DNA of 64,000 bases from a virus. Positions within the stretch are counted from its first letter, which is position 1; each line of letters starts with the position of its first letter. Both the position numbers and the translations under genes were made by a program. Below the pieces are notes generated by a model. The model made no database searches and was not told the DNA's origin. It saw only the letters and a program-made list of their open reading frames with translations. The stretch covers positions 1 to 64,000 of the IMG/VR virus record IMGVR_UViG_3300011116_000922; one strand, given 5' to 3'. Below, piece after piece: positions 7,705-16,154 of the stretch.

Positions 7705-8781
7705 ATGAAACAATTTGCAGGGCAAGAAGGATTCTACTGGTGGCACGGTGTGGTTGAGGATATTGATGATCCTCTAATGCTTGGGCGTTGTCGCGTTCGT
7801 GTGTTTGGATACCACACCGAGGACTTGGTTGAACTGCCAACAACGGATCTTCCGTGGGCATATCCCATGCAGCCCATCACCAGTGCTGCTTTGTCTGGCA
7901 TCGGTACTTCTCCCACAGGTCTTTTACGGGGATCTCATGTTTTTGGTTTTTTCCGTGATGATGAAGAGGGGCAAGATCCAGTTATATTAGGATCTTTCGG
8001 GGGAATACCGCAAACCAAACCAAATAAAAACAAGGGATACAATGATCCTGAAGGCATATATCCTCGGTCTGATGTGACCATTCCTGTTGGAATTTCGGTT
8101 GTCGGTGAAATAGACACCAATCGGTTGGTTAGAAATGATGAAAAAATTGAATCAACTATAGTCAACTACAAGAAAAAAACCGTAGTGTCAGATGTTTCTA
8201 GTACACCCGACATGACTGCCAAGTACACATGGAACGAACCATCAAGTCCATATGCAGCAAAGTATCCCAAAAATCATGTTCGTTTTACTGAAAGTGGTCA
8301 TGTAGAAGAATATGATGATACTCCCGGAGCAGAGCGGGTACATGTATTTCATAAGTCTGGGACATTCACAGAAGTTGCGAATGGATGGAAAGATGATCCA
8401 GACGGAACCCGTGTGCAGAGAGTGATTGGTCACGATTACGAAATTGTTCACGGAAACAAAAAAGTTTATATCCGAGGCAAAGCGGGTCTTGATCTTGTCG
8501 TAGACGGATCCGTAAACATTACGATAAATAATGGTGGAAATATTCAGATAAACGGAGACACGAATATTCTTGCCAATAATGATGTTAATCTTCAGATTGA
8601 AGGATCCCTTAAAGCGTCAGCAAAAGATATGCAGTTCTTTTCTCAAGAAGATGTTGCATTTTCTGGAAAAAGCGTATCGTTCATAACGGATAGCGGAGTA
8701 ATGGTAATAACACAGAACGGTCGCGTGGAAATAAATTCCGGCGATCCAGTAGTACGACCCGAAAAGGTAAACCTCAAATAA
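7705..8781 (+). CDS. 5: Baseplate hub/central spike protein gp5-like (OB fold plus β-helix, no lysozyme)
   Basis: The N-terminal OB-fold reads FYWWHGVVEDIDDPLMLGR, CRVRVFGYH, LPWAYPMQP and HVFGFFRDDEEGQDPVILG, as in gp5 and VgrG proteins. A linker follows, then the β-helical stem from about 250 with repeating strands (VDGSVNITINNGGNIQING, TNILANNDVNLQIEGS). At 358 residues there is no room for, and no trace of, the lysozyme domain that T4 gp5 carries between the OB fold and the stem. It is followed 9 bases later by the PAAR tip gene. A cell-puncturing role without peptidoglycan cleavage is inferred. Confidence 0.87.
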   Translation: MKQFAGQEGFYWWHGVVEDIDDPLMLGRCRVRVFGYHTEDLVELPTTDLPWAYPMQPITSAALSGIGTSPTGLLRGSHVFGFFRDDEEGQDPVILGSFGGIPQTKPNKNKGYNDPEGIYPRSDVTIPVGISVVGEIDTNRLVRNDEKIESTIVNYKKKTVVSDVSSTPDMTAKYTWNEPSSPYAAKYPKNHVRFTESGHVEEYDDTPGAERVHVFHKSGTFTEVANGWKDDPDGTRVQRVIGHDYEIVHGNKKVYIRGKAGLDLVVDGSVNITINNGGNIQINGDTNILANNDVNLQIEGSLKASAKDMQFFSQEDVAFSGKSVSFITDSGVMVITQNGRVEINSGDPVVRPEKVNLK

Positions 8782-8790
8782 GGGGCAGTC

Positions 8791-9051
8791 ATGGGAAGAG
8801 TATGCCGAGCAAACATAGATAAAGCAGGAGGCATCATATTAGAAGGCAGCAAGACTGTCTTGATTGATGGATTTCCGGTGGCACTAGAAGGAAACCGGGT
8901 ACAGGCTCATGGCACACATAGAGATCCTGTCATGGTGAATGGAAGTCAGAAATTCATTATAGACGGTATTCCGGTGATTATTGAAGGCACTAGCAAGGCA
9001 TCGTGCGATCATCCGGCAATATCAGCATCTTCTACCGTAACAGCAATTTAA
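8791..9051 (+). CDS. 5.4: PAAR-domain spike tip protein (gp5.4-like)
   Basis: The 86-residue protein is a single PAAR cone: two repeats of an IDG-containing strand pair (LIDGFPVALEG and IIDGIPVIIEG) with H40, H43, C72 and H74. Three histidines and one cysteine is the set known to bind the tip metal in PAAR proteins. It sharpens the gp5 spike. It sits directly between the gp5 gene and a structural gene, with an AAGGGGC ribosome-binding site. Complete and unambiguous. Confidence 0.93.
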   Translation: MGRVCRANIDKAGGIILEGSKTVLIDGFPVALEGNRVQAHGTHRDPVMVNGSQKFIIDGIPVIIEGTSKASCDHPAISASSTVTAI

Positions 9052-9061
9052 GGAACACATA

Positions 9062-10147
9062 ATGCCTTATGGAGAATATCCAAACTGGAAAGTTCCACCC
9101 GAAGCGGACATTGTTAAGCGTAAAGAGCAAGACGGTAAGGTTTTGCTTTTTACCAAAAAAGAGAGTTTCTTTGAAACTGGTGAGCCAACGTACTTCGATC
9201 TAACAACCTCAAAGTACAAAGGCATAAACTCCATAATTGAAAAGAGAATAAATCCGGCATCCACGCCAGAGGCTCCTCCACCGTCCCCCGATCCGGCACC
9301 ACCTCCACCGCCTCCTGCTACTCCTGCTCCTGTTGTGGTACAACCACAACAAACCGATGCTCCCCCTGAGTGCCCCTGTGGAGCAAAACTTTCCGAAGAG
9401 GAAAAAAACGCTGTCAACTGGGGTCGTAGCAATCCAGTATTTCAGAACCCCATGTTGGATCGCATCAGCAATGCCCAAGGCAAGTTTGCTGACGCAAAAG
9501 CAAAAGCCGATGGTGCGATTGGAATTCTTGGTGCGCTTGGTGGAAACACTAGCCAATTATCAACCCTGTCCAACCGAATTGGAAACATGCAGGGCATATT
9601 GTCCAATTACCAAAACGAATCCAATCGGCTTTCGGGCTTGCCGTTCATTGGAGATGGTCCTGATCTGCTGTCTCTTGTCAGCACTGTGGGAGCAGCGGTA
9701 AATTTTCAGTGTGCGCTAGGAATTGAGGGTTTGGATGTGGGACTTGGTATTGGATTGATGATGGAGGATGGAAAACTCAAACTCAATGTAGCCGTGAATG
9801 TTCACGCAAAACTAGACAAGATCCTGAGCGGACTAGGTGGAACCGATCCAACCATGTTGGACAACTTGCTAGGAGAGATAAACAAAATAACAAATGAACT
9901 GGACGCGATTGCGGGAGAAATCAATGGTGCGTTGGATGCGGTGAGCAAACTGTACGATGACGCACTAAACTTCCTAGCGCAGTTCACGAACATCAATTTT
10001 GCAATCAATTTCTCAAACGATCCCTGCACCAAGTTTGGAATCCAATTCCAACAGGGCATTCTGAATCCCGCGTTTGTGGATCAGGCTCGGGCAGCCAATC
10101 CACTTAACCGAGCAGCAAACCCCGGATTTGGGAGTTCATTCCGATGA
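9062..10147 (+). CDS. Putative virion protein with proline-rich linker, unknown function
   Basis: The 361 residues divide into a short N-terminal domain (about 1-62, MPYGEYPNWKVPPEAD), a Pro/Ala-rich linker (about 65-100), a CPCG motif near 105, and a long predicted helical region with amphipathic segments (AQGKFADAKAKADGAIGIL; DKILSGLGGTDPTMLDNLL). A middle part is Gly/Leu rich (GLDVGLGIGLMMEDGKL). I recognise no family. Its place between the PAAR tip and gp25 suggests a baseplate or injected protein. It overlaps the next gene by ATGA. Confidence 0.6.
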   Translation: MPYGEYPNWKVPPEADIVKRKEQDGKVLLFTKKESFFETGEPTYFDLTTSKYKGINSIIEKRINPASTPEAPPPSPDPAPPPPPPATPAPVVVQPQQTDAPPECPCGAKLSEEEKNAVNWGRSNPVFQNPMLDRISNAQGKFADAKAKADGAIGILGALGGNTSQLSTLSNRIGNMQGILSNYQNESNRLSGLPFIGDGPDLLSLVSTVGAAVNFQCALGIEGLDVGLGIGLMMEDGKLKLNVAVNVHAKLDKILSGLGGTDPTMLDNLLGEINKITNELDAIAGEINGALDAVSKLYDDALNFLAQFTNINFAINFSNDPCTKFGIQFQQGILNPAFVDQARAANPLNRAANPGFGSSFR

Positions 10148-10821
10148 TGCTAGGAGAAGCGGGAAGTATGACTTCAAACTTGTCGGTTCTCAAGGACGCT
10201 ATATTTCATTTTGGCGAATTTGCAGGCGTGCTAGTATTCGGAATGGGGCTTGGAATCATTTCTATAATTAGAAAAAATAAAGTTTCTCTGAAGTGGGATC
10301 CCAAGAAAGAATCGTCCCAACTGCAAGCGCATTCGCGTGTGCATGAAACCCTGACTGAATTGCGAGTAACGGTACGCGCATCACGGGCACTAATATTTCA
10401 ATATCACAACGGTGGCAAGTTTTCTGATGGCACTTCCATCAAGCGATTCTCCATTACCCACGAATCGTGTGCCAACGGCGTAATCGGTATGATGTTGGAG
10501 TCGCAAGATGTGTTGCTTACCCGATATATCGAACTCATCGGAATAATCGAAGATCGCCCAAACGAAATCATCAGGGTATCGACTTTGCCGGAATGTACGC
10601 TCCGTTCGGTATTGGAGATAAATAATGTAGTATATTTTTCCATTGGAGCGGTGAAGTGTGTGGACTCCTTGACCCCGATGGGGTTTGTTTGCTGCCACTG
10701 GTGCGATGTTGGCGAACTGGATGAACTTCACGAAGAAGGATTTGATGACGGCTCGTTGTCGGATGTAATCAAGAACAGCATTTACACAATCAACAACCAA
10801 CTGATTCACGCCCAAAAGTAA
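10144..10821 (+). CDS. Membrane-anchored protein with GAF-like cytoplasmic domain, unknown function
   Basis: The product (225 residues from ATG 10144; an alternative ATG at 10168 has a GGAG upstream) has one hydrophobic segment at about 22-42 (EFAGVLVFGMGLGIISII) followed by basic RKNK, so the bulk should be cytoplasmic (positive-inside rule). The soluble part contains VHETLTELRVTVRASRAL, FQYHNGG and an ITHESCANGV stretch, then further β-strands (VVYFSIGAVKC, GFVCCHWC). This order resembles GAF/PAS-like sensor domains. The assignment is by pattern only. A membrane protein between baseplate genes is unusual; a role in host signalling, exclusion or assembly at the membrane cannot be chosen from sequence. 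Confidence 0.6.
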   Translation: MMLGEAGSMTSNLSVLKDAIFHFGEFAGVLVFGMGLGIISIIRKNKVSLKWDPKKESSQLQAHSRVHETLTELRVTVRASRALIFQYHNGGKFSDGTSIKRFSITHESCANGVIGMMLESQDVLLTRYIELIGIIEDRPNEIIRVSTLPECTLRSVLEINNVVYFSIGAVKCVDSLTPMGFVCCHWCDVGELDELHEEGFDDGSLSDVIKNSIYTINNQLIHAQK

Positions 10822-10822
10822 A

Positions 10823-11248
10823 ATGGCATACTACCTTAATTCAAATCAGCCCAACAAAACTACTCAAGACCCATCGTATGTGGATCTTGACGCGGACATG
10901 ATTTTGAATCCCAAGACCAATGATTTGTTGACAACACAGAACACCCGAGCAGTTCGCCGTTCCATAATGAACCTGCTGTCTACCGCATACGGCGAACGCT
11001 TGTTTCAACCAAACATTGGCGCGTCCCTTCGGGCACTGTTGTTTGAACCAATTGATCCTGTTAGTACATTTGAAATGAAGGATCGCATCATTAACACCCT
11101 TCGAAACCACGAACCCCGAATCAGCAGTTTGCGGGTTGATGTGTTTGCGAAGCCTGATGAAAATTCGTATGTCGTGAACATAGAGTTTGCATTGCGTGCC
11201 ACCGGAGAAAAAGACAAGGTAACTACCGTACTAGAGAGGATTCGCTGA
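10823..11248 (+). CDS. 25: Baseplate wedge subunit gp25
   Basis: The 141 residues (T4 gp25 is 132) contain NTRAVRRSIMNLLSTAYGER, FQPNIGASLRALLFEP and the conserved HEPRI motif (E97-P98-R99) that defines the gp25 family of contractile-tail wedges. gp25 forms the sheath-initiating core of the wedge with gp6. It is directly coupled to gp6 (TGATG). Confidence 0.95.
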   Translation: MAYYLNSNQPNKTTQDPSYVDLDADMILNPKTNDLLTTQNTRAVRRSIMNLLSTAYGERLFQPNIGASLRALLFEPIDPVSTFEMKDRIINTLRNHEPRISSLRVDVFAKPDENSYVVNIEFALRATGEKDKVTTVLERIR

Positions 11249-13113
11249 TGGCACAGAACAATGCCGTAAATGTGGTTGGTCTAGACTTTGAGGACATTAA
11301 AGCCTCGCTGAAGACCTATCTTCAGTCCCAATCCACACTCAAGGACTACAACTTTGATGGGTCGGTTCTCAACACCATTTTGGATGTGTTGGCATACAAC
11401 ACGCACTACCAAGCGTTTTATTCCAACATGGTTGCGAACGAAATGTTCTTGGACAGTTCGTTGCTGCGCCCATCGGTTGTTTCTCATGCCAAGCAGTTGA
11501 ATTATGTTCCGTCTTCCACTACCTGTTCCAAGGCAGTGGTTGATGTTGTGTTGACCTCGCCTGCTTCCTCGGACACTTACCTGTCTCGCGGCACGGAATT
11601 CAGCGGAACAAATCCCGCAGGAACTCGGTACAAGTTTGTCAATCTAGAAACCGTGTACGCAAACGCGGGTGCTACTGCATTCAATTCGGTGACGCTTTGC
11701 GAAGGCACACTTCGCCGCATTACCTACATCTACAACCGCGATACCCGGATTGGTTCGTATTTGATTGTTCCCAACAACAAAGCGGACATGGGAACCCTCA
11801 TGGTTCGTGTGTATAAGTCGGTGACCGACACAAGCGGAATCACCGATGTGTGGACTAATGGCGAAGACTATTTGACCGTTGACTCCACTTCGCAGGTGTA
11901 TTTCCTGCAAGAAAAAGATGCTGGCATCTACGAACTGTATTTCGGTGACGGCATCTTGGGCGCACAGCCCGAATCGGGCAATGTTGTGATGATTGAGTAT
12001 TTGGAAACCAATGGTTCGGATGCGAATGGCGTTAATGCATTCACCAAAAGCGATCCCGCAATCAATTACATCCAGTTCCACAATGATGCAGATACAACAA
12101 ATTCGGTTTCCTATGGCGGATCGGATTTGGAAGACATTACGCAGATCAAGTATCACGCTCCCAAGTTCTATCAAACCGGAAACCGAGCAGTCACCGAAAA
12201 CGACTATGCCGCACTGGTTTTCAAGAAGTATCCCAATGTATCATCGGTAAATGTGTACGGCGGCGAAACCGTGGTTCCCCCGCAATACGGCACGGTGTTT
12301 ATTGCGGTGAAGCCAAAGTCTGGTGGTGTGCTGACCAACAGCGAAAAGGTTTCGCTGGAACAGGACATTCGCAAGAACAATTCCGTGATTACTATTACGC
12401 CAAAGGTTGTGGATCCCGAGTACACAGACCTTATTTTCGACACCACCGTGACATACAATCCCAACGCTCTTTCTGTGAGTTCGGGAGTACTACAGACACT
12501 GGTGATTTCCTACCTGTTTGCGTACTCACGCACCAAACTAGAGCAGTTTGGGCAGGACTTCTACTATTCGCAAATGCTTCAGGGCTTGAACGGAATCCAC
12601 AAATCCATTCTTGGTGTGTACAGCAAAATCAAGATGCGTAAGATCGTGGATGCTGCGATTGTTCTCAAGAACAAGAGCCACGAATTTGATTTCAAGAATC
12701 CGTTCTACCATCCCCACGACGGACACTCTTCCGTAATCGCTTCCAACATATTTTCCCATTTGGACTCCGTGGGTGTTCTCCGCACCGACTGCACCCTGCA
12801 AGACGATGGATCGGGAACAGTTAATATTGTTCGCCCCGATCCCAACTCCGCAGGGGACTATCTAACGGTATATCCCTCTGTTGGAACCGTGGATTACACA
12901 AACGGAATTGTTCGGTTGAATTCCAAGTTTGTACCGGATACCACAACCACCGGAACCAGTGCATTCCCCATAATCATTACGGTTGAACCGGATATCACCA
13001 ACATCTACGCGAACGAATATCAAATCCTGCGTATCAATCCCATATACACCGATTCTGTGGCAGTCACGATGCGAACCGAGACATCAGCCGCAGCAATGAA
13101 CTCACTAAAGTAA
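11248..13113 (+). CDS. 6: Baseplate wedge subunit gp6
   Basis: At 621 residues it is close to T4 gp6 (660). N-terminal markers are DFEDIKASLKTYLQSQ, DYNFDGSVLNTILDVLAYNT and the helix NMVANEMFLDSSLLRPSVV. The central KYHAPKFYQTGNRAVTENDY is the baseplate-J-like core, followed by PPQYGTVFIAVKPKSGG. gp6 dimers join the wedges into the ring. It follows gp25 by a one-base overlap and precedes a gp7-like protein by three bases. Confidence 0.93.
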   Translation: MAQNNAVNVVGLDFEDIKASLKTYLQSQSTLKDYNFDGSVLNTILDVLAYNTHYQAFYSNMVANEMFLDSSLLRPSVVSHAKQLNYVPSSTTCSKAVVDVVLTSPASSDTYLSRGTEFSGTNPAGTRYKFVNLETVYANAGATAFNSVTLCEGTLRRITYIYNRDTRIGSYLIVPNNKADMGTLMVRVYKSVTDTSGITDVWTNGEDYLTVDSTSQVYFLQEKDAGIYELYFGDGILGAQPESGNVVMIEYLETNGSDANGVNAFTKSDPAINYIQFHNDADTTNSVSYGGSDLEDITQIKYHAPKFYQTGNRAVTENDYAALVFKKYPNVSSVNVYGGETVVPPQYGTVFIAVKPKSGGVLTNSEKVSLEQDIRKNNSVITITPKVVDPEYTDLIFDTTVTYNPNALSVSSGVLQTLVISYLFAYSRTKLEQFGQDFYYSQMLQGLNGIHKSILGVYSKIKMRKIVDAAIVLKNKSHEFDFKNPFYHPHDGHSSVIASNIFSHLDSVGVLRTDCTLQDDGSGTVNIVRPDPNSAGDYLTVYPSVGTVDYTNGIVRLNSKFVPDTTTTGTSAFPIIITVEPDITNIYANEYQILRINPIYTDSVAVTMRTETSAAAMNSLK

Positions 13114-13116
13114 AAA

Positions 13117-16100
13117 ATGCCCGACATCAAGTCTATAGTACTCGGCACCCCCGCAGAAGCACTGGAAGATGTTCTTTCGCCCTTTATCGAAGAGCAGTTT
13201 CCGTCCTTTATGCGTAGTGATTACAGAAAACTCATTCTGTTTATCAAGGCATATTACGAGTGGGCGGAAACACAGAACAATCCCAGTTTCGTAAACCAAA
13301 AAGTCGGTAGCATTCGGGATGTGGACAACAGCCTTGAGCAGTTCTACACCCATTTCAAGAATATGTACTTGGACGGTTTTCCTGAGCAATTGGCAATCAA
13401 TATTGACGGAAATCAGCCCAACAAGCGCACCCTCATAAAGAAGATCAAGAACTTCTACGGAAACAAGGGCACGGAAAGCGCGTATCGTTTCTTGTTCCGT
13501 GTGCTGTTTGACAGTGATGTTGAATTCTACATTCCCAAGAATTTCATTCTACGAGCATCTGATGGGCAGTGGGTGGAAGAGATTTCCGTCAAGATTACTA
13601 GGAACAACGAGGACAAGCACCAGTATCTTTTGGGCGGAACCGTTGAACAATATAATGGATTGACCCTGCTTGGAGCAGCAAACATTGATCGTGTGTTCAA
13701 ATACTATCAAGACGGTGTTCCTGTAACCGAATTGTTCCTGACCAATCTGGTAGGAAACTTTATTCCCAATGCCATACTCATTCTTAATCCACAAGAAGAC
13801 AGCGGACAGGATTCGTTTACCGAAACCGCGTTTAGCGTTCTTGGCGAATTCTTTGTGCAGACACCGGGTGAAAACTACCGCGTTGGCGATACTGTATATG
13901 TCACCACGGGTGGTGTTGGATTCTCTGCCAAGGTTGAGCAGACAGGTTTGGCAGGAGCAGTAAAGCGCATCAGAATTGAAAACTCGGGTGTAAACTATTT
14001 CAGCAGTGTTACTGCTGTGGTTGTGAGTCCAAACGGAAGCAACAACACCGCGAAAATTCTGCTTACCCCGAGCGCGATTACGCGATATCCCGGTTACTAC
14101 AAGGGAAACCGTGGTAAAGTATCGTCCACTCAAAAACTATACGATGGTGACCTGTATCAAGAGTTTTCGTATCAGTTGAAGTCCGCAGTAAGCATTGACA
14201 AGTATTATTCTGTGCTGCGCCACTTGATTCATCCGGCAGGCATGAAGATGTTTGGCTCTATCCTGTTGGAAAATACTGTTGAGTCTCCTTCAAGTGGCTC
14301 ATCTCAACTTACCCGTGTTGGTATTCCTGTTCTTGGGAACTATACCCCGTATACACTAGGAACCACTTTCGATCTTCGTGCAAATGGTGTCACTGCTGCG
14401 GGTTCTTGGGTGTTTCAAGAGTACGGAATCACATACGGAACAACGGGCGATCTGTATCCGTTGGGATACAATCCGTATATTGAATCTGCGGGGTTCACTG
14501 GGCCAAACGGAAGAACTGCTCCGATTGGAACCTTGTTCAGACAGGGAGGAAGCGGTGGCGGAAATACTGGTTTGGGATACACATATTGCTATGTGCCCGA
14601 AAGCGGAAAAACCGCTCACCGTCCATTGGGCGCACCACTGGGCGGATTCACTGCTTGGTCTTTGTGGTACGAATCAAAACTTACACCTGATATGGTGGGA
14701 TATTCACCCGTGGGTATTGTTGGCTTGACTCTTTGGCTAAAGCCCGAAAACATTGGCGTGTGCGGCGGAACCATGATAACAGGTCGAAGCATGGACATTT
14801 GGCGCGATGCTTCGGGTTCCGGCAACCACGCTTTGCCGCCCAAGTGGGATATGTGGAATGCCACTTATGCGGGAATCACTGTTGACAAACTGCGACCCAC
14901 CCTGATTGTGCGAGATCGCGGTGTGACAGGCTGCACAGGCATTCAATTTAATGGTGGCGTGATTTATGGTCCGCACACCGTTTGGCTGCAAGCGGGAACA
15001 TGCGGTGGATATGCCACCGGAAAAACCCTTGGCGCAATATCTTCGGTTATTCCTTTTGCTCCGGGAAATACCGGAGAAAAGATTCTGTCCGGTCAGTTTT
15101 TCTCGTTGACCAATGGACTCACTCTCACCAAAGACATGACAGCGTTCATTGTTTTCCGCGCAGGAGTTACTGCCACAGGAAGCACAGCAGCGGGATACAC
15201 GGGTTCTAACTACGGACTAGGCTTAGTTTCATCCGCAAAGAAGTTCTTGGATTTCAGTCCCGCAACAGGAACAGGATTCACTTTCACGGGAACCGAAACC
15301 GATCACGCATTCTATCACCGTTCGTATTACGATGTGGATATTGACGCAACCAAGCAAACCACATCCTATTATTTTGCAAATGCAACCTCAACAGAATCCC
15401 TGTATCCATACGATACGGGATTGGTGGGGTTCCGTAGCAATGTTGGTAGCACAGGTGCGCTACGCATGGCATACGATCCGTATACATCGACCCTGACGGG
15501 AATTACTGCTGAAAATATCTCTATCGGGGAATGGCGACGCGAAACCGATTCGCGCATTCGCACATTCTATTCGGGCGACGAATCCAAGAATCTGTCCATT
15601 ATCACTGCTCGTAGAATTGCCCGTGCCACAAGTCCGGGCGGATCAAGTATCAACAATATTGCGGCATCGGAATCCGCTTATAATTCGGAAACCATTTCCC
15701 TTGGACGATTTGGTGCGTACTGCTTGCCTGTTCTTGATTGCCCGTATGGTGTAACCCACGCCAATTTTGTGAACTACGCACTTGCAAATCCATCGTATTC
15801 TTTCAAGGGCGTTATTTACGAAGTGGTGGTATATGACCGAGTGCTGACTGAAAGTGAGCGGCAAACGGTATACGGCTACCTGTCCAGAAAATACAATTTG
15901 GATCCTGTGATGCCGTTGAGTTACGCAACTTCGCACCCTAGCGCAACGCTTTTGGGTTATTCGTACTGGGATATTTCCAAACATCCCAGTACGGCGGGAA
16001 GTGCAAAGATACTTGCAGGCACATCATTTGGAAACATTACCATTAAGGATTTCTTGAGCCTATACGGTGTTATTTACAGATCAGCAGGCACTCGTCTATC

Positions 16101-16149
16101 TGACGGAACTGTATTGACCCAAGATACATATACGGTACTGGGAGAATAA
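13117..16149 (+). CDS. Baseplate wedge protein (gp7 position) with ConA/LamG-like domain
   Basis: This 1010-residue protein has an N-terminal domain typical of a T4-like wedge/structural protein: FIKAYYEWAE, GSIRDVDNSLEQFYTHFKN, IKNFYGNKGTESAYRFLFR and FILRASDGQWVEEI. It occupies the gp7 slot between gp6 and gp8, and T4 gp7 is 1032 residues. From about 530 to 930 it carries a lectin-like jelly-roll signature: LTLWLKPENI, IWRDASGSGNHALPP and the closing EVVVYDRVLTESERQTVYGY. Such domains bind carbohydrate in many secreted proteins, so surface glycan binding is inferred. Orthology to gp7 rests on position. Confidence 0.8.
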   Translation: MPDIKSIVLGTPAEALEDVLSPFIEEQFPSFMRSDYRKLILFIKAYYEWAETQNNPSFVNQKVGSIRDVDNSLEQFYTHFKNMYLDGFPEQLAINIDGNQPNKRTLIKKIKNFYGNKGTESAYRFLFRVLFDSDVEFYIPKNFILRASDGQWVEEISVKITRNNEDKHQYLLGGTVEQYNGLTLLGAANIDRVFKYYQDGVPVTELFLTNLVGNFIPNAILILNPQEDSGQDSFTETAFSVLGEFFVQTPGENYRVGDTVYVTTGGVGFSAKVEQTGLAGAVKRIRIENSGVNYFSSVTAVVVSPNGSNNTAKILLTPSAITRYPGYYKGNRGKVSSTQKLYDGDLYQEFSYQLKSAVSIDKYYSVLRHLIHPAGMKMFGSILLENTVESPSSGSSQLTRVGIPVLGNYTPYTLGTTFDLRANGVTAAGSWVFQEYGITYGTTGDLYPLGYNPYIESAGFTGPNGRTAPIGTLFRQGGSGGGNTGLGYTYCYVPESGKTAHRPLGAPLGGFTAWSLWYESKLTPDMVGYSPVGIVGLTLWLKPENIGVCGGTMITGRSMDIWRDASGSGNHALPPKWDMWNATYAGITVDKLRPTLIVRDRGVTGCTGIQFNGGVIYGPHTVWLQAGTCGGYATGKTLGAISSVIPFAPGNTGEKILSGQFFSLTNGLTLTKDMTAFIVFRAGVTATGSTAAGYTGSNYGLGLVSSAKKFLDFSPATGTGFTFTGTETDHAFYHRSYYDVDIDATKQTTSYYFANATSTESLYPYDTGLVGFRSNVGSTGALRMAYDPYTSTLTGITAENISIGEWRRETDSRIRTFYSGDESKNLSIITARRIARATSPGGSSINNIAASESAYNSETISLGRFGAYCLPVLDCPYGVTHANFVNYALANPSYSFKGVIYEVVVYDRVLTESERQTVYGYLSRKYNLDPVMPLSYATSHPSATLLGYSYWDISKHPSTAGSAKILAGTSFGNITIKDFLSLYGVIYRSAGTRLSDGTVLTQDTYTVLGE

Positions 16150-16154
16150 GGCAA

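Noticed and set aside
8521-8530. ATAAATA strings inside genes (also at about 10616)
   Set aside because: They lie within gp5 and the membrane protein gene, not before gene starts, so they are treated as chance matches to the late octamer.
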